Shown piece after piece: positions 43,804-52,834 of a stretch of DNA of 64,000 bases (position 1 is its first letter; the number at the start of each line of letters is the position of its first letter). The position numbers and the translations under genes were made by a program. The stretch is from Aceticella autotrophica (GTDB taxonomy: Bacteria; Bacillota; Thermoanaerobacteria; Thermoanaerobacterales; Thermoanaerobacteraceae): assembly GCF_017357865.1 (NCBI RefSeq), contig NZ_CP060096.1:1661001-1725000 (forward strand), given 5' to 3'. Under the pieces are notes generated by a model. The model searched no databases, was not told where the DNA came from, and saw nothing but the letters and a program-made list of their open reading frames with translations.

Positions 43804-44469
43804 ATGCTTAAAGTAAAATTTGTAAAAAGGCTTCCTGATTTTGTTCTTAAAGTTGACTTATTGGTTGATAAAGAAATTTTGGTACTTGTTGGACCTTCAG
43901 GATCTGGTAAAACAACTGTTTTAGAATGTATTGCAGGTTTTCAAAAGCCAGATTGGGGAGAGATAATATTAGGGGAGAAAACCCTTTTTTCCTCATCAAA
44001 ACGAATCAATCTTCCTTCATACAAACGGGGTATCGGATATATATTTCAGGAATATGCGCTTTTTAACCATTTAACAGTAAGAGATAATATCTTATATGGG
44101 GTAAAAAATATATTAAAAGATGAAAAAGAAAAACAACTTAATGAAATACTTAAAAAATTTGATATATTTCATTTAGCTGAAAGATATCCAGTTCAGCTTT
44201 CGGGCGGAGAAAAACAGCGGGTAGCCCTGGCAAGAACCCTTATAACAAAGCCTCATTTGTTATTGCTGGATGAGCCCCTTTCAGCTATGGACAGGAAACT
44301 AAGGGAAAGGCTATGCAAGGAAATAAAGGAACTTCATGGGCAGTGGAAGATACCCTTTGTTTTGGTTACACACTACCAATATGAAGCAAAGCTTGGCGAT
44401 AAGGTTTTTAAGGCTGAAAAAGGTGAAGACAAAGGAGAAATAATAATGAAGTTCCATCAAAGTGCTTGA
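43804..44469 (+). CDS. modC: ABC transporter ATPase ModC-like, lacking the C-terminal Mop domain
   Basis: Walker A is GPSGSGKTTVLE, the Q-loop is YIFQEYALFNHLTVRDN, the signature is LSGGEKQRVALAR, and Walker B is LLLLDEPLSAMD. At 221 residues it lacks the C-terminal TOBE/Mop molybdate-sensing domain of full ModC (~350 residues), so feedback by bound molybdate is not expected; the riboswitch may replace it. It should energise ModB. The last codon overlaps the start of the FecCD-type permease (TGATG), tying the two transporters into one operon. Confidence 0.9.
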   Translation: MLKVKFVKRLPDFVLKVDLLVDKEILVLVGPSGSGKTTVLECIAGFQKPDWGEIILGEKTLFSSSKRINLPSYKRGIGYIFQEYALFNHLTVRDNILYGVKNILKDEKEKQLNEILKKFDIFHLAERYPVQLSGGEKQRVALARTLITKPHLLLLDEPLSAMDRKLRERLCKEIKELHGQWKIPFVLVTHYQYEAKLGDKVFKAEKGEDKGEIIMKFHQSA

Positions 44470-45578
44470 TGGGCAATGCAGTTGATTATTGTCAGTATTG
44501 CTATGGGGACAAAGGTTTAGAAAGTAACATTCTATGGAAAGGATTGGTTGAAGTGGCATTTTACAGAAAAATAAAAATTTCAGTCATGGGTATTTTGGCT
44601 ATATTGCTCATAATTGCAATCTTTGTATCTCTAACACTGGGACGATACGCCATTCCGCTGGCACAGATCATCACCATATTAATGTCCAAACTCTTGGATC
44701 TTCCCGTAACATGCTCTAAAACAATGGAAATGGTTTTGTTCAATGTGCGTATCCCAAGAATCTTTGCAGCTATACTTGTAGGAGGTGCTTTATCAGTTTC
44801 TGGAGCAACATATCAAGGACTTTTTAAAAATCCAATGGTATCCCCAGATATCCTTGGGGCTTCTGCTGGAGCTGGCTTTGGTGCTGCTATAGCAATTTTA
44901 ATCTCCCTTGGTTCAATTGGTATTCAAATTTCCGCTTTTCTGTTTGGTTTGGGAGCAGTTGTCATCTCATATACCATGTCAACTATAATCAGCCGCAACA
45001 ATAATGCTATTTTGGTATTGGTATTGACAGGAATGGTTGTATCTACGATGTTTTCTTCCTTTACTTCTATGGTTAAATATGTAGCTGACCCTGAGAGCAA
45101 ACTGCCTGCCATTACCTTTTGGCTTATGGGAGGGCTTTCTTCCATAAGTAAAAATGACATAGCTGTATTGCTCATACCGATAGTTATTGGTTTAGTCCCT
45201 CTTATCCTGCTTCGATGGAGATTGAATGTCATTTCCTTTGGCGATGAGGAAGCACAAGCAATGGGTATTGATACAAAAAAAATGCGTTTGCTTTTCATCA
45301 TTTCATCAACATTAATGACATCAGCAGCGGTTTCGGTCAGTGGTATGGTGGGCTGGATCGGACTAATTATTCCACATATTGCCAGACTCATCGTGGGACC
45401 TAATTATAAAGCAATGTTACCTGCTTCATTTCTTATTGGCAGTACCTTCCTGCTTTTTGTAGATGACATAGCTCGAAATACCTTTACTGTTGAAATCCCT
45501 TTAGGAATATTGACTTCTCTCATAGGAGCACCATTTTTCTTCTATCTGCTGGCAAAAGGAAGGAAGGGTTGGGTATGA
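44469..45578 (+). CDS. FecCD/BtuC-type ABC permease
   Basis: This is a ten-helix importer permease of the chelate/cobalamin family: GRYAIPLAQI, RIPRIFAAILVGGALSVSGATYQGLFKNPM, SPDILGASAGAGFGAAI, FGDEEAQAMGID (the coupling helix) and GLIIPHIARLIVG. MolB of Haemophilus is a molybdate importer of this same type, so molybdate, tungstate or a metal chelate are all possible cargos. I used ATG 44469 because it overlaps the modC stop; a GTG at 44553 is an alternative. The extra N-terminal piece holds a short CQYCYG motif of unknown meaning. Confidence 0.88.
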   Translation: MGNAVDYCQYCYGDKGLESNILWKGLVEVAFYRKIKISVMGILAILLIIAIFVSLTLGRYAIPLAQIITILMSKLLDLPVTCSKTMEMVLFNVRIPRIFAAILVGGALSVSGATYQGLFKNPMVSPDILGASAGAGFGAAIAILISLGSIGIQISAFLFGLGAVVISYTMSTIISRNNNAILVLVLTGMVVSTMFSSFTSMVKYVADPESKLPAITFWLMGGLSSISKNDIAVLLIPIVIGLVPLILLRWRLNVISFGDEEAQAMGIDTKKMRLLFIISSTLMTSAAVSVSGMVGWIGLIIPHIARLIVGPNYKAMLPASFLIGSTFLLFVDDIARNTFTVEIPLGILTSLIGAPFFFYLLAKGRKGWV

Positions 45579-46357
45579 AATTGGAAATTAAAAATGTATC
45601 CTGTGGATATGGAACAAAAATTGTTCTTAAAGACTTTTCAATACAGGTAAGTTCAGGTGAAATTCTGTGCCTATTAGGACCAAATGGAGTAGGAAAAACA
45701 ACCTTATTCAAAACTATTCTGGGATTTTTAAAATTGCATAGTGGTGAAATTCAACTAAACGGAGAAGATATAAAATATTGGTCCAGAAAAAAACTGGCAA
45801 AAACCATCGGATATGTACCTCAAGCTCATACACCACCTTTCCCATTTTCTGTACTTGATGTAGTAGTTATGGGACGTACTGCTCATTTAGGGGTTTTTTC
45901 TTCACCGTCTAAAGAGGATTTAACCATTGCAGGGAAAGCCTTGGAAATTTTAGGGGTTTCTTTTCTAAAAGACAGAATTTATACTGAAATCAGCGGTGGT
46001 GAACGGCAAATGGTGCTTATTGCCAGGGCTTTAACGCAGCAGCCCGATATTCTTGTAATGGACGAGCCTACCGCTAATTTAGACTTTGGAAATCAAGTAC
46101 GTGTACTTGAACAAATTAAGAAACTTGCTAAAAAGGGAATGGGGGTGATAATGACTACTCATTTTCCAGATCACGCATTTTTATGCAGTACAAAAGTAGC
46201 CTTGATGCAACGAAACAACGTGTTTACCTTAGGATATGCAGATGATGTAATTACAGAAGAGAATTTGAGGATAGCTTATGGAGTAAATGTAAAAATAACC
46301 TGCTTAAAGGGTGTAGACGGAGAAATTATTAAAGCCTGTGTGCCTTTGCTTAGTTAA
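45575..46357 (+). CDS. FecE/BtuD-type ABC transporter ATPase
   Basis: Walker A is GPNGVGKTTLFK, the Q-loop region is TIGYVPQAHTPPFPFSVLDVVVMGRTAHLG, the signature is ISGGERQMVLIARAL, and Walker B is ILVMDEPTANLDFG. At 260 residues it is the usual size for siderophore/cobalamin importers. ATG 45575 overlaps the permease stop (ATGA) and has GGAAGG upstream. It pairs with the FecCD-type permease and the lipoprotein that follows. Confidence 0.93.
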   Translation: MKLEIKNVSCGYGTKIVLKDFSIQVSSGEILCLLGPNGVGKTTLFKTILGFLKLHSGEIQLNGEDIKYWSRKKLAKTIGYVPQAHTPPFPFSVLDVVVMGRTAHLGVFSSPSKEDLTIAGKALEILGVSFLKDRIYTEISGGERQMVLIARALTQQPDILVMDEPTANLDFGNQVRVLEQIKKLAKKGMGVIMTTHFPDHAFLCSTKVALMQRNNVFTLGYADDVITEENLRIAYGVNVKITCLKGVDGEIIKACVPLLS

Positions 46358-46390
46358 TATTTTTGATTTTTTAAAAGGAGTGAAATAAAT

Positions 46391-47509
46391 ATGTGTAAAA
46401 AAAGAAAAAACTTTATTTTATCAATATTTATCATTATATGTATAATCTTAGCCGCAGTGTTTACCGGCTGCGGTAGTCAAAAAACATCAAAAAGCAATGA
46501 ACAAGGGAATCAAGGTACAAGAACAATAGTAGATATGGCTGGTAGAACAGTAACAGTACCTTCCCATATTAAAAAAGTTTGTTCAACCAATCCTATAGGA
46601 ACCGTATTTATGTATACATTGTCGCCGGATAAAATTGCAGGTTTAAATAACAAAATCTCAAAAGCTGAAAGTAAGTTCACAATAAATTCTTATAAAAACC
46701 TTCCTGTTGAAGGTGGTTATTTTGGGCAGGGTCAAACAATGAATAAGGAAGAACTATTAAAAATAAAACCTGATATAATACTTAATATGGGTCCTATAAA
46801 TAGTTCGTCAATTTCTAATGCAGATAAAATACAGAATGATTTAGGTATACCTGTTGTATGCGTAACAAGTGATTTGGATAAAATGGACAATGCTTACAAA
46901 TTTATGGGTAATTTGACAGGAAACACCAGTAAAGCTAAAGAACTTGGGGATTATTGTAAAAAAACGTATGCTGAAATTACAGATATAGCCAAAAAAATAC
47001 CTGAAGATAAAAAGGTTAAAGTATATTATGCAGAAGGGAAAGAAGGTCTACAGACAGACCCGAAAGGTTCCATACACTCAGAATTAATTGACCTCGTAGG
47101 AGCAATAAATGTAGCCCAAGTGCCAATACAAGCAGGTTATGGTCGTAGCGGGGTATCTATGGAACAGCTTCTCAAATGGAATCCTGAAGCAATTTTGGTA
47201 TGTATTGACCAAGGGTTTGCAGCTCCAGCAAATGATCCTTACAAAGTAATAATGTCTAATCCGAATTGGAGTAATTTAAAGGCAGTAAAAGATAAAAAGG
47301 TATATGTTATTCCTTGTGAACCATTTAATTGGTTCGATAGACCCCCATCAGTAATGAGGATTTTAGGAGCAAAATGGCTGGGAAATTTATTGTATCCAAA
47401 CTACTTTAAATATGATATAAAGGCAGAAGTTAAAGAATTCTATGATAAATTTTTGCATATAAAAATTACTGACCAACAATATGAGGAAATTATGTCTAAT
47501 GTAAAATAG
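46391..47509 (+). CDS. chelate/oxyanion-binding ABC transporter lipoprotein (FecB/MolA type)
   Basis: The lipoprotein signal ends VFTGC at residue 27. The first lobe includes RTIVDMAGRTVTVPSHIKKV and NKEELLKIKPDIILNMGP. A backbone helix follows (TGNTSKAKELGDYCKKTY), then the second lobe (KVKVYYAEGKEGLQTDP, GAINVAQ, SMEQLLKWNPEAILVC, WLGNLLYPNYF). This is the COG0614 fold used by ferric-siderophore, cobalamin and MolA-type molybdate binders. The second lobe is clearly related to residues ~400-572 of the radical SAM protein two genes downstream. A terminator follows. Confidence 0.92.
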   Translation: MCKKRKNFILSIFIIICIILAAVFTGCGSQKTSKSNEQGNQGTRTIVDMAGRTVTVPSHIKKVCSTNPIGTVFMYTLSPDKIAGLNNKISKAESKFTINSYKNLPVEGGYFGQGQTMNKEELLKIKPDIILNMGPINSSSISNADKIQNDLGIPVVCVTSDLDKMDNAYKFMGNLTGNTSKAKELGDYCKKTYAEITDIAKKIPEDKKVKVYYAEGKEGLQTDPKGSIHSELIDLVGAINVAQVPIQAGYGRSGVSMEQLLKWNPEAILVCIDQGFAAPANDPYKVIMSNPNWSNLKAVKDKKVYVIPCEPFNWFDRPPSVMRILGAKWLGNLLYPNYFKYDIKAEVKEFYDKFLHIKITDQQYEEIMSNVK

Positions 47510-47537
47510 AACTTATTAACGTTATAAAAGATTGAAG

Positions 47538-47584
47538 TTAAGGAATATAATTAATATCTTAAATATATTCCTTAACATTATTTT
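47538..47584 (+). terminator. terminator after the FecB-type lipoprotein gene
   Basis: A 12-bp perfect stem TTAAGGAATATA (47538-47549) / TATATTCCTTAA (47564-47575) is followed by a T-rich stretch. The methyltransferase and radical SAM genes downstream are therefore partly or separately expressed. Confidence 0.7.
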
Positions 47585-47616
47585 CATGTATTTAATAAAA
47601 CAAGGGGTGGATAGGA

Positions 47617-48249
47617 GTGGAAATAAATGTAAAAGAATTTGATGAAATTGCTCGTAATATCTTTGCTCCTGTTTATCCTGTTATTGCAAAACAAATAAAA
47701 TGCAGAACAGGTATAACAACAGGTACATGTTTGGATATTGGAAGCGGTGGAGGATATCTTGGGATCGAATTATCTAAAATTACAGATTTGTCGGTAATTT
47801 TACTTGATAAATCAGAAGAAATGCTAAAGATTGCTGGTGATAATATCATAAAGAATGCCTTAGAAACTAAAGTTAGGACTCAACTCGGAGATGTCCACAA
47901 TATACCTTTTGAAGATCAGACTATTAATCTTGTAATAAGCAGAGGGTCAATATTTTTTTGGCATGACCTTCCAAAAGCCTTTAAAGAAATTTACAGGATA
48001 CTTACACCAGATGGAATGGCATATATCGGCGGTGGATTTGGCACGGCAAAATTAAAAGAACAGGTAGCAACAAATATGAAAAAAAGAAATAAAGAGTGGA
48101 AGGGAGGAATGATTCAGACTTTTGGCAATAACCCGGTAGAAATGCTCGATAATCAATTAAATCACGCGGGAATTAAGAATTATAAGGTTATTATGGATGA
48201 ATCAGGATTATGGTTGATTATGAAAGGATGTAATAACAGTGAAATGTAA
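47617..48249 (+). CDS. class I SAM-dependent methyltransferase
   Basis: The 210-residue protein has the motif I glycine loop in TCLDIGSGGGYLGIEL, the acidic post-I residue in VILLDKSEEMLKIA, GDVHNIPFEDQTINLVISRGSIFF as motif post-II, and IYRILTPDGMAYIGGGFG. The core resembles UbiE-type methyltransferases; the acceptor is unknown. The start is GTG 47617 behind AAGGGGTGG. Its 3' end overlaps the radical SAM gene by 11 bases, so the pair probably acts on one substrate, plausibly the molecule imported by the FecBCD-type system just upstream. Confidence 0.88.
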   Translation: MEINVKEFDEIARNIFAPVYPVIAKQIKCRTGITTGTCLDIGSGGGYLGIELSKITDLSVILLDKSEEMLKIAGDNIIKNALETKVRTQLGDVHNIPFEDQTINLVISRGSIFFWHDLPKAFKEIYRILTPDGMAYIGGGFGTAKLKEQVATNMKKRNKEWKGGMIQTFGNNPVEMLDNQLNHAGIKNYKVIMDESGLWLIMKGCNNSEM

Positions 48250-50023
48250 AATTTGCGAAAGAGGCTGTAAAATTCCTGAAAATGGAACAGGTGCATGTGG
48301 TTTATATGAAAATAACGGACAAGGTATTGTAGAAAGATTTCCGAATAAGTATCTTATTACCTGCCCAATATCAATAGAAACAATGCCTATGTTGCATTTT
48401 TATATGGGACAGAAATTTTTACAGGTGAGTACTGTAGGATGTAATTTCCATTGTCCGGGATGTATTTCTACAGTAATTGTAAAAGAAATGAATCATGAAA
48501 GCAAAGCACTTAAAGAGTTATCTCCGGTGGAAATAGTAAATGAAGCCATAAAAAATAATTGTATTGGTATTGCTTTTTTAATGAATGACCCTATTGCATC
48601 TTTTTACACATTTGTAAAGATAGCAGAAGCTGCAAAAGAAAGGAACTTGCTTGTAGGCTGTTCTTCTAATACGTACTTTACTGAAGATGCATTAAACAAA
48701 ATTATTAAATACTTAGATTTTATTAATATAGGCATAAAAGGGATGTCTGATGATATTTACCGTAAATGCGGTGGAAGTACGGTTAACCCTGTTATAAGAA
48801 ATATGAAAATATTGCATAATAATGGGGTATGTATTGAGGTATCCTGTGTATACACAAACAATAATGAGAAGGAAATAATAGAACTTGCAAAAAAGATAAA
48901 GCAAATATCCAAAGATATACCATTACAAATTATGCGTTTTATCCCACTGGAAGAAGCTGATTGCTCTTTAGAACCTTCAATTAAATCTTCAGAAGAACTT
49001 GTAAAAGAATTAAAGCAGTATGTTAATTATGTGTATCTTTTTAATTCACCTGGAACTGATTTCTTAAACACATATTGTCCTGTATGTGGGGAACTTATTT
49101 ATAAAAGGGATTTTTATGGTCCCATGGGTGCAAAATTAAAACCTATGGAAGGTTCAAACTTAGTAGAAAAAGAAATTTGTCCAAGGTGTTCATTTAAATT
49201 AAGTTATAAAGGCTCTTTAAAAAATGTTAAATATCAAGAAGCTGATTTTGAAGGAGGATACCCCTTTACCAGAGCATTGGAAATCATTGAGTCTATATTA
49301 ATTACTATTGGTGTTAGTGAAAAAAATAAAATAGTTAAGGTTTGGGAATATGTACTTTGCAATAAAAAATTAAAAGATCTCCATTTGAATATACAAAATT
49401 TAAATAATTATATTAATACCATAAAAATTTTTGGTAAAATACTTGGCTATAACAATGAAGCAGAAAATTTAGCACGTTATTTGGAAGAAAAAATTTCCAT
49501 AATTCAAAACGGACTTTCTAATGTAAAAAATAAACCCAGGGTGTATTATGCTATGGGCAAACCGCTTTTTTGCATTAAAGGCGGAAGAATGGAGAATCAA
49601 TTAGTAGAAGCAGCAGGAGGAATTAGTGTAAATAAAGAACTTGACTGCGGCGGAAGACCCGGAATGAGAATTACAGCAAAACAATTAAATAAATTAAATC
49701 CGGATATCATTTTTATCTCTGCATTTATATCAAATTCAGTTGAAGATTTTTATGATGAGTGTATTAAAGATGGAATAAATACAGAGGCAGTAAAAAATAA
49801 GAGAATATATACACATATAGCGCCAGGATTTGACTTTGGAAGTCCAAGATGGATATTAGGACTCATGTATATAGCCAATAATCTGCATCCTGATATATTT
49901 AATTTTAATGTTATAAAAGAAGCAGAACAATTCTATCAAAAATTTTATAATATGGATTTTACTCTATCAAATCTAAACCGCTCTTTTGCGAAACCAGACA
50001 ACAAATGGAAACTAAAAGCATAA
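48239..50023 (+). CDS. radical SAM protein fused to a substrate-binding-protein lobe
   Basis: Residues 1-30 carry a PflA-like Cys set (C3, C6, C10, C20, with GTGACGLYENN). The radical SAM motif CNFHCPGC follows at 68-75, then GIAFLMNDPIASF and a barrel to ~265. Two further Cys pairs, CPVC (280-283) and CPRC (314-317), look like a zinc or iron site. From ~400 the protein aligns with the C-terminal half of the FecB-type lipoprotein upstream: backbone helix, then KPRVYYAMGKPLF, ITAKQLNKLNPDIIFIS, LGLMYIANNLHPDIF, FYQKFY. There is no signal peptide, so this lobe works in the cytosol. It may hold the imported ligand for the radical SAM centre. Start GTG 48239. Function unknown. Confidence 0.87.
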   Translation: MKCKICERGCKIPENGTGACGLYENNGQGIVERFPNKYLITCPISIETMPMLHFYMGQKFLQVSTVGCNFHCPGCISTVIVKEMNHESKALKELSPVEIVNEAIKNNCIGIAFLMNDPIASFYTFVKIAEAAKERNLLVGCSSNTYFTEDALNKIIKYLDFINIGIKGMSDDIYRKCGGSTVNPVIRNMKILHNNGVCIEVSCVYTNNNEKEIIELAKKIKQISKDIPLQIMRFIPLEEADCSLEPSIKSSEELVKELKQYVNYVYLFNSPGTDFLNTYCPVCGELIYKRDFYGPMGAKLKPMEGSNLVEKEICPRCSFKLSYKGSLKNVKYQEADFEGGYPFTRALEIIESILITIGVSEKNKIVKVWEYVLCNKKLKDLHLNIQNLNNYINTIKIFGKILGYNNEAENLARYLEEKISIIQNGLSNVKNKPRVYYAMGKPLFCIKGGRMENQLVEAAGGISVNKELDCGGRPGMRITAKQLNKLNPDIIFISAFISNSVEDFYDECIKDGINTEAVKNKRIYTHIAPGFDFGSPRWILGLMYIANNLHPDIFNFNVIKEAEQFYQKFYNMDFTLSNLNRSFAKPDNKWKLKA

Positions 50024-50040
50024 AACTAAAAAATACAATA

Positions 50041-50087
50041 AAAAAAGAAGTATACCTAACTTAAAATAATTGTATACTTCTTTTTTT
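50041..50087. terminator. bidirectional terminator between the radical SAM gene and moeA
   Basis: A 15-bp near-perfect stem (AAAAAAGAAGTATAC with GTATACTTCTTTTTT) lies between two converging genes, with A and T runs on both sides. Confidence 0.92.
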
Positions 50088-50100
50088 ATTAGTTTATAGA

Positions 50101-51315
50101 TTAATTAAATATAAATCTTCCTTCAAGCATTTCCCCCTTTTTTACAATATTCTTTTCTTCCGGCATTATTATAATCCCATTGGCTCTTGTCATTGTTTTT
50201 AATTGACTTGAACTTTGACTACCCGCATTGTAAGCATAATATTTATCTGATTTTTTTTCTATTTTAACATATATATATTTTCTTCTTTCTGTTTTTGCTT
50301 TAATATCCTCTCCTAAAACAATAGAAATTTTTTTTGGAAGAACATCTACCTCTCCCTTCATTTTCTTCAGTGCTGGTTTTACAAATTCTTCAAATGTTGT
50401 TATAATTGATGCAGGATTTCCAGGTAAACCAAAAAATAATTTATCTTCATAAGTAGCAAAAGTTATAGGCTTACCTGGTTTAATTGAAACAGATGTAAAA
50501 TGTATTTTAAATCCTATTTTATTTAAAATTTCATCAATAAAATCATAATCTCCTACTGAAACACCACCAGAACTTATTAATACGTCAACCTCAGCCAAGG
50601 CTTCTTTTATTTTCTGAATTATTACCTCTTTATCATCAGGAATAATTCCAAATGATAATACAGATTTGATTCCGATACTTTCTAATAAGGCTTTCAAGGA
50701 ATATTCATTACTGTTTCTTATTTTACCGGGTTGTAATTTTTTATCTATATTTATTAATTCATTTCCTGTTATTATTAAAGCTACCTTCGGCAAATTATAT
50801 ACAGGTATATATTCTTGACCTAAAGAAGCCAAAAAACCTATTTCTGGCGGTCGAATAATTTTACCCTTAGGTAAAGCTAATTCTCCGAAGGAAACCTCCT
50901 CTCCCTTATTAATAATATTATTGTTGCTTTTAACCGGTCTATTTATTATGATTTTCTTATCTTTAATATCTACCTTCTCTATTTCTATAACTGCGTCTGC
51001 ACCTAAAGGAATAGGTGCTCCAGTCATAACTTTGTATGTTTGACCTGTTTCTATTTCCTTTTTAAAATCATCACCAGCTTTAATACTTCCCCTGACAGTT
51101 AATTCAATTGGATTTTCTTTAGAAGCATTCAAGGTATCAGAACTTTTTAATGCATAACCATCCATTGCCGATTTATCAAAAGGAGGTAAATAATCATAAG
51201 CATAAATATCTTCTGCCAAAACCCTTCCTAAAGAAGATAACAAATCTATTCTTTCAATACCTAAAACATTTGTTGAGATTAAGATGGTTTTTAGTGCTGA
51301 TTCAATGCTCAACAT
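50101..51315 (-). CDS. moeA: molybdopterin molybdenumtransferase MoeA
   Basis: MoeA inserts molybdate into adenylylated molybdopterin. The 404-residue protein shows LPPFDKSAMDGYALK, MTGAPIPLGADAVI, PPEIGFLASLG, ISSGGVSVGDYDF, VSIKPGKPITFA and FFGLPGNPASI, all conserved family blocks. ATG 51315 overlaps the fdhF stop (TAATG), so it was translated in step with fdhF. The IS element inside fdhF lies upstream and should be polar on this gene unless the element supplies a promoter. Confidence 0.95.
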   Translation of the reverse strand: MLSIESALKTILISTNVLGIERIDLLSSLGRVLAEDIYAYDYLPPFDKSAMDGYALKSSDTLNASKENPIELTVRGSIKAGDDFKKEIETGQTYKVMTGAPIPLGADAVIEIEKVDIKDKKIIINRPVKSNNNIINKGEEVSFGELALPKGKIIRPPEIGFLASLGQEYIPVYNLPKVALIITGNELINIDKKLQPGKIRNSNEYSLKALLESIGIKSVLSFGIIPDDKEVIIQKIKEALAEVDVLISSGGVSVGDYDFIDEILNKIGFKIHFTSVSIKPGKPITFATYEDKLFFGLPGNPASIITTFEEFVKPALKKMKGEVDVLPKKISIVLGEDIKAKTERRKYIYVKIEKKSDKYYAYNAGSQSSSQLKTMTRANGIIIMPEEKNIVKKGEMLEGRFIFN

Positions 51316-52834
51316 TATTCTTTCACCTTAATCAACATCTGTTTTTTAATTCTTTCATATTCATCTTTTATATATTGTTCTGCCCATATCTGATCATCAA
51401 TTTTTTCTACCTTGACTGCACAATATTTATATTCAGGGGTTTTTGATATAGGGTCAAGATTATCCAATGTTAATTCATTTGCAGCACCAATCCACCACTG
51501 ATAAGTCATATATGTTGCACCTTTTTGCACTCTATCAGTAACTAAAGCCCTTGCTATTACTGAACCTCGACGAGAACTTATCCTAACTAATTCCTGATCC
51601 TTTATCCCTAATTCTTTTGCATCTTCTATATTTATTTGCAGATACCCTGGTTCATCAGCTAATTTCTGTAAAGGACGGCAGTTGCCTGTCATCGTTCTTA
51701 CCGAATAGTGTCCAACTTCTCTCACGGTAGACAAACTTAAAGGATATTCGTCATCGGGCAATTCAACAGGTGGTCGCCATTCAGCAGCAAACAACAAACC
51801 TTTGCCATTTGGTCTTGCAAATTTGTTTCCTTTATACAAATATGGTGTACCTGGATGATCCTCGCTCGGACAAGGCCATTGAATACTACCTAATTCTTTA
51901 ATACGCTTATAACTTGCACCAGCAAAATTAGGACACAAACTTCTCATTTCATCCCATATTTCCTCGGTATTTTTATAACTCATGGGGTATCCCATAGCAG
52001 TGGCAATTTCGCAGATAATCTGCCAGTCCGGCTTTACATCACCTTTAGGTTCAACTGCTTTACGCATTAGTTGAAAGCCACGATCAGCACAAGTGTAAAC
52101 TCCATCATGTTCACCCCAAGCAGTCGCAGGCAAAATTACATCAGCATGCAAAGCAGTTTTATTCATAAAAATATCTTGGACAACAACAAATTCCATTTTG
52201 TCTAACGTTTCTCTTACTTCAGCAGCATTGGGATCACTTTGAACTGGATCTTCTCCAAAAATATAATAAGCTTTAATTTTATCTTCATGTAATACTAAAT
52301 GAGGCACTTCTGTCAGCATATAACCGGGTTTAGAAGAAAGTTTTACTCCCCATGCTTTTTCAAACTTTGCTTGAATTTCAGGATTATTTACTGGCTGATA
52401 TCCGGGATACAAATTGGGCAAAGCTCCCATATCGCAAGCTCCCTGTACATTGTTTTGACCACGAACAGGACCAATTCCTACATTTGGTCTTCCATAATTG
52501 CCTGTTAAAAGTCCTAATCCTGCTAATCCCTTAACAACATCAACTGCCTGACCGAATTGACAAACACCCATTCCATAAAGAATATACGAATCCTTCGCTT
52601 CTGCATACATTCTTATGGCTTTGCGAATTGTATCTGCAGGAATTCCAGTAATAGACTCGGCATATTCAGGTGTATATCTATCAACAATTGCTTTATATTC
52701 TTCAAAACCTTCTACATATTTGTCAACATATTCTTTATTATAAAGACCCTCATTGATCAATACATTACCAAATGAATTTACTAAAACCATATTTGTTCCG
52801 CCTTTAATTGGCAGCCATAGATCAGCTATTCTAG

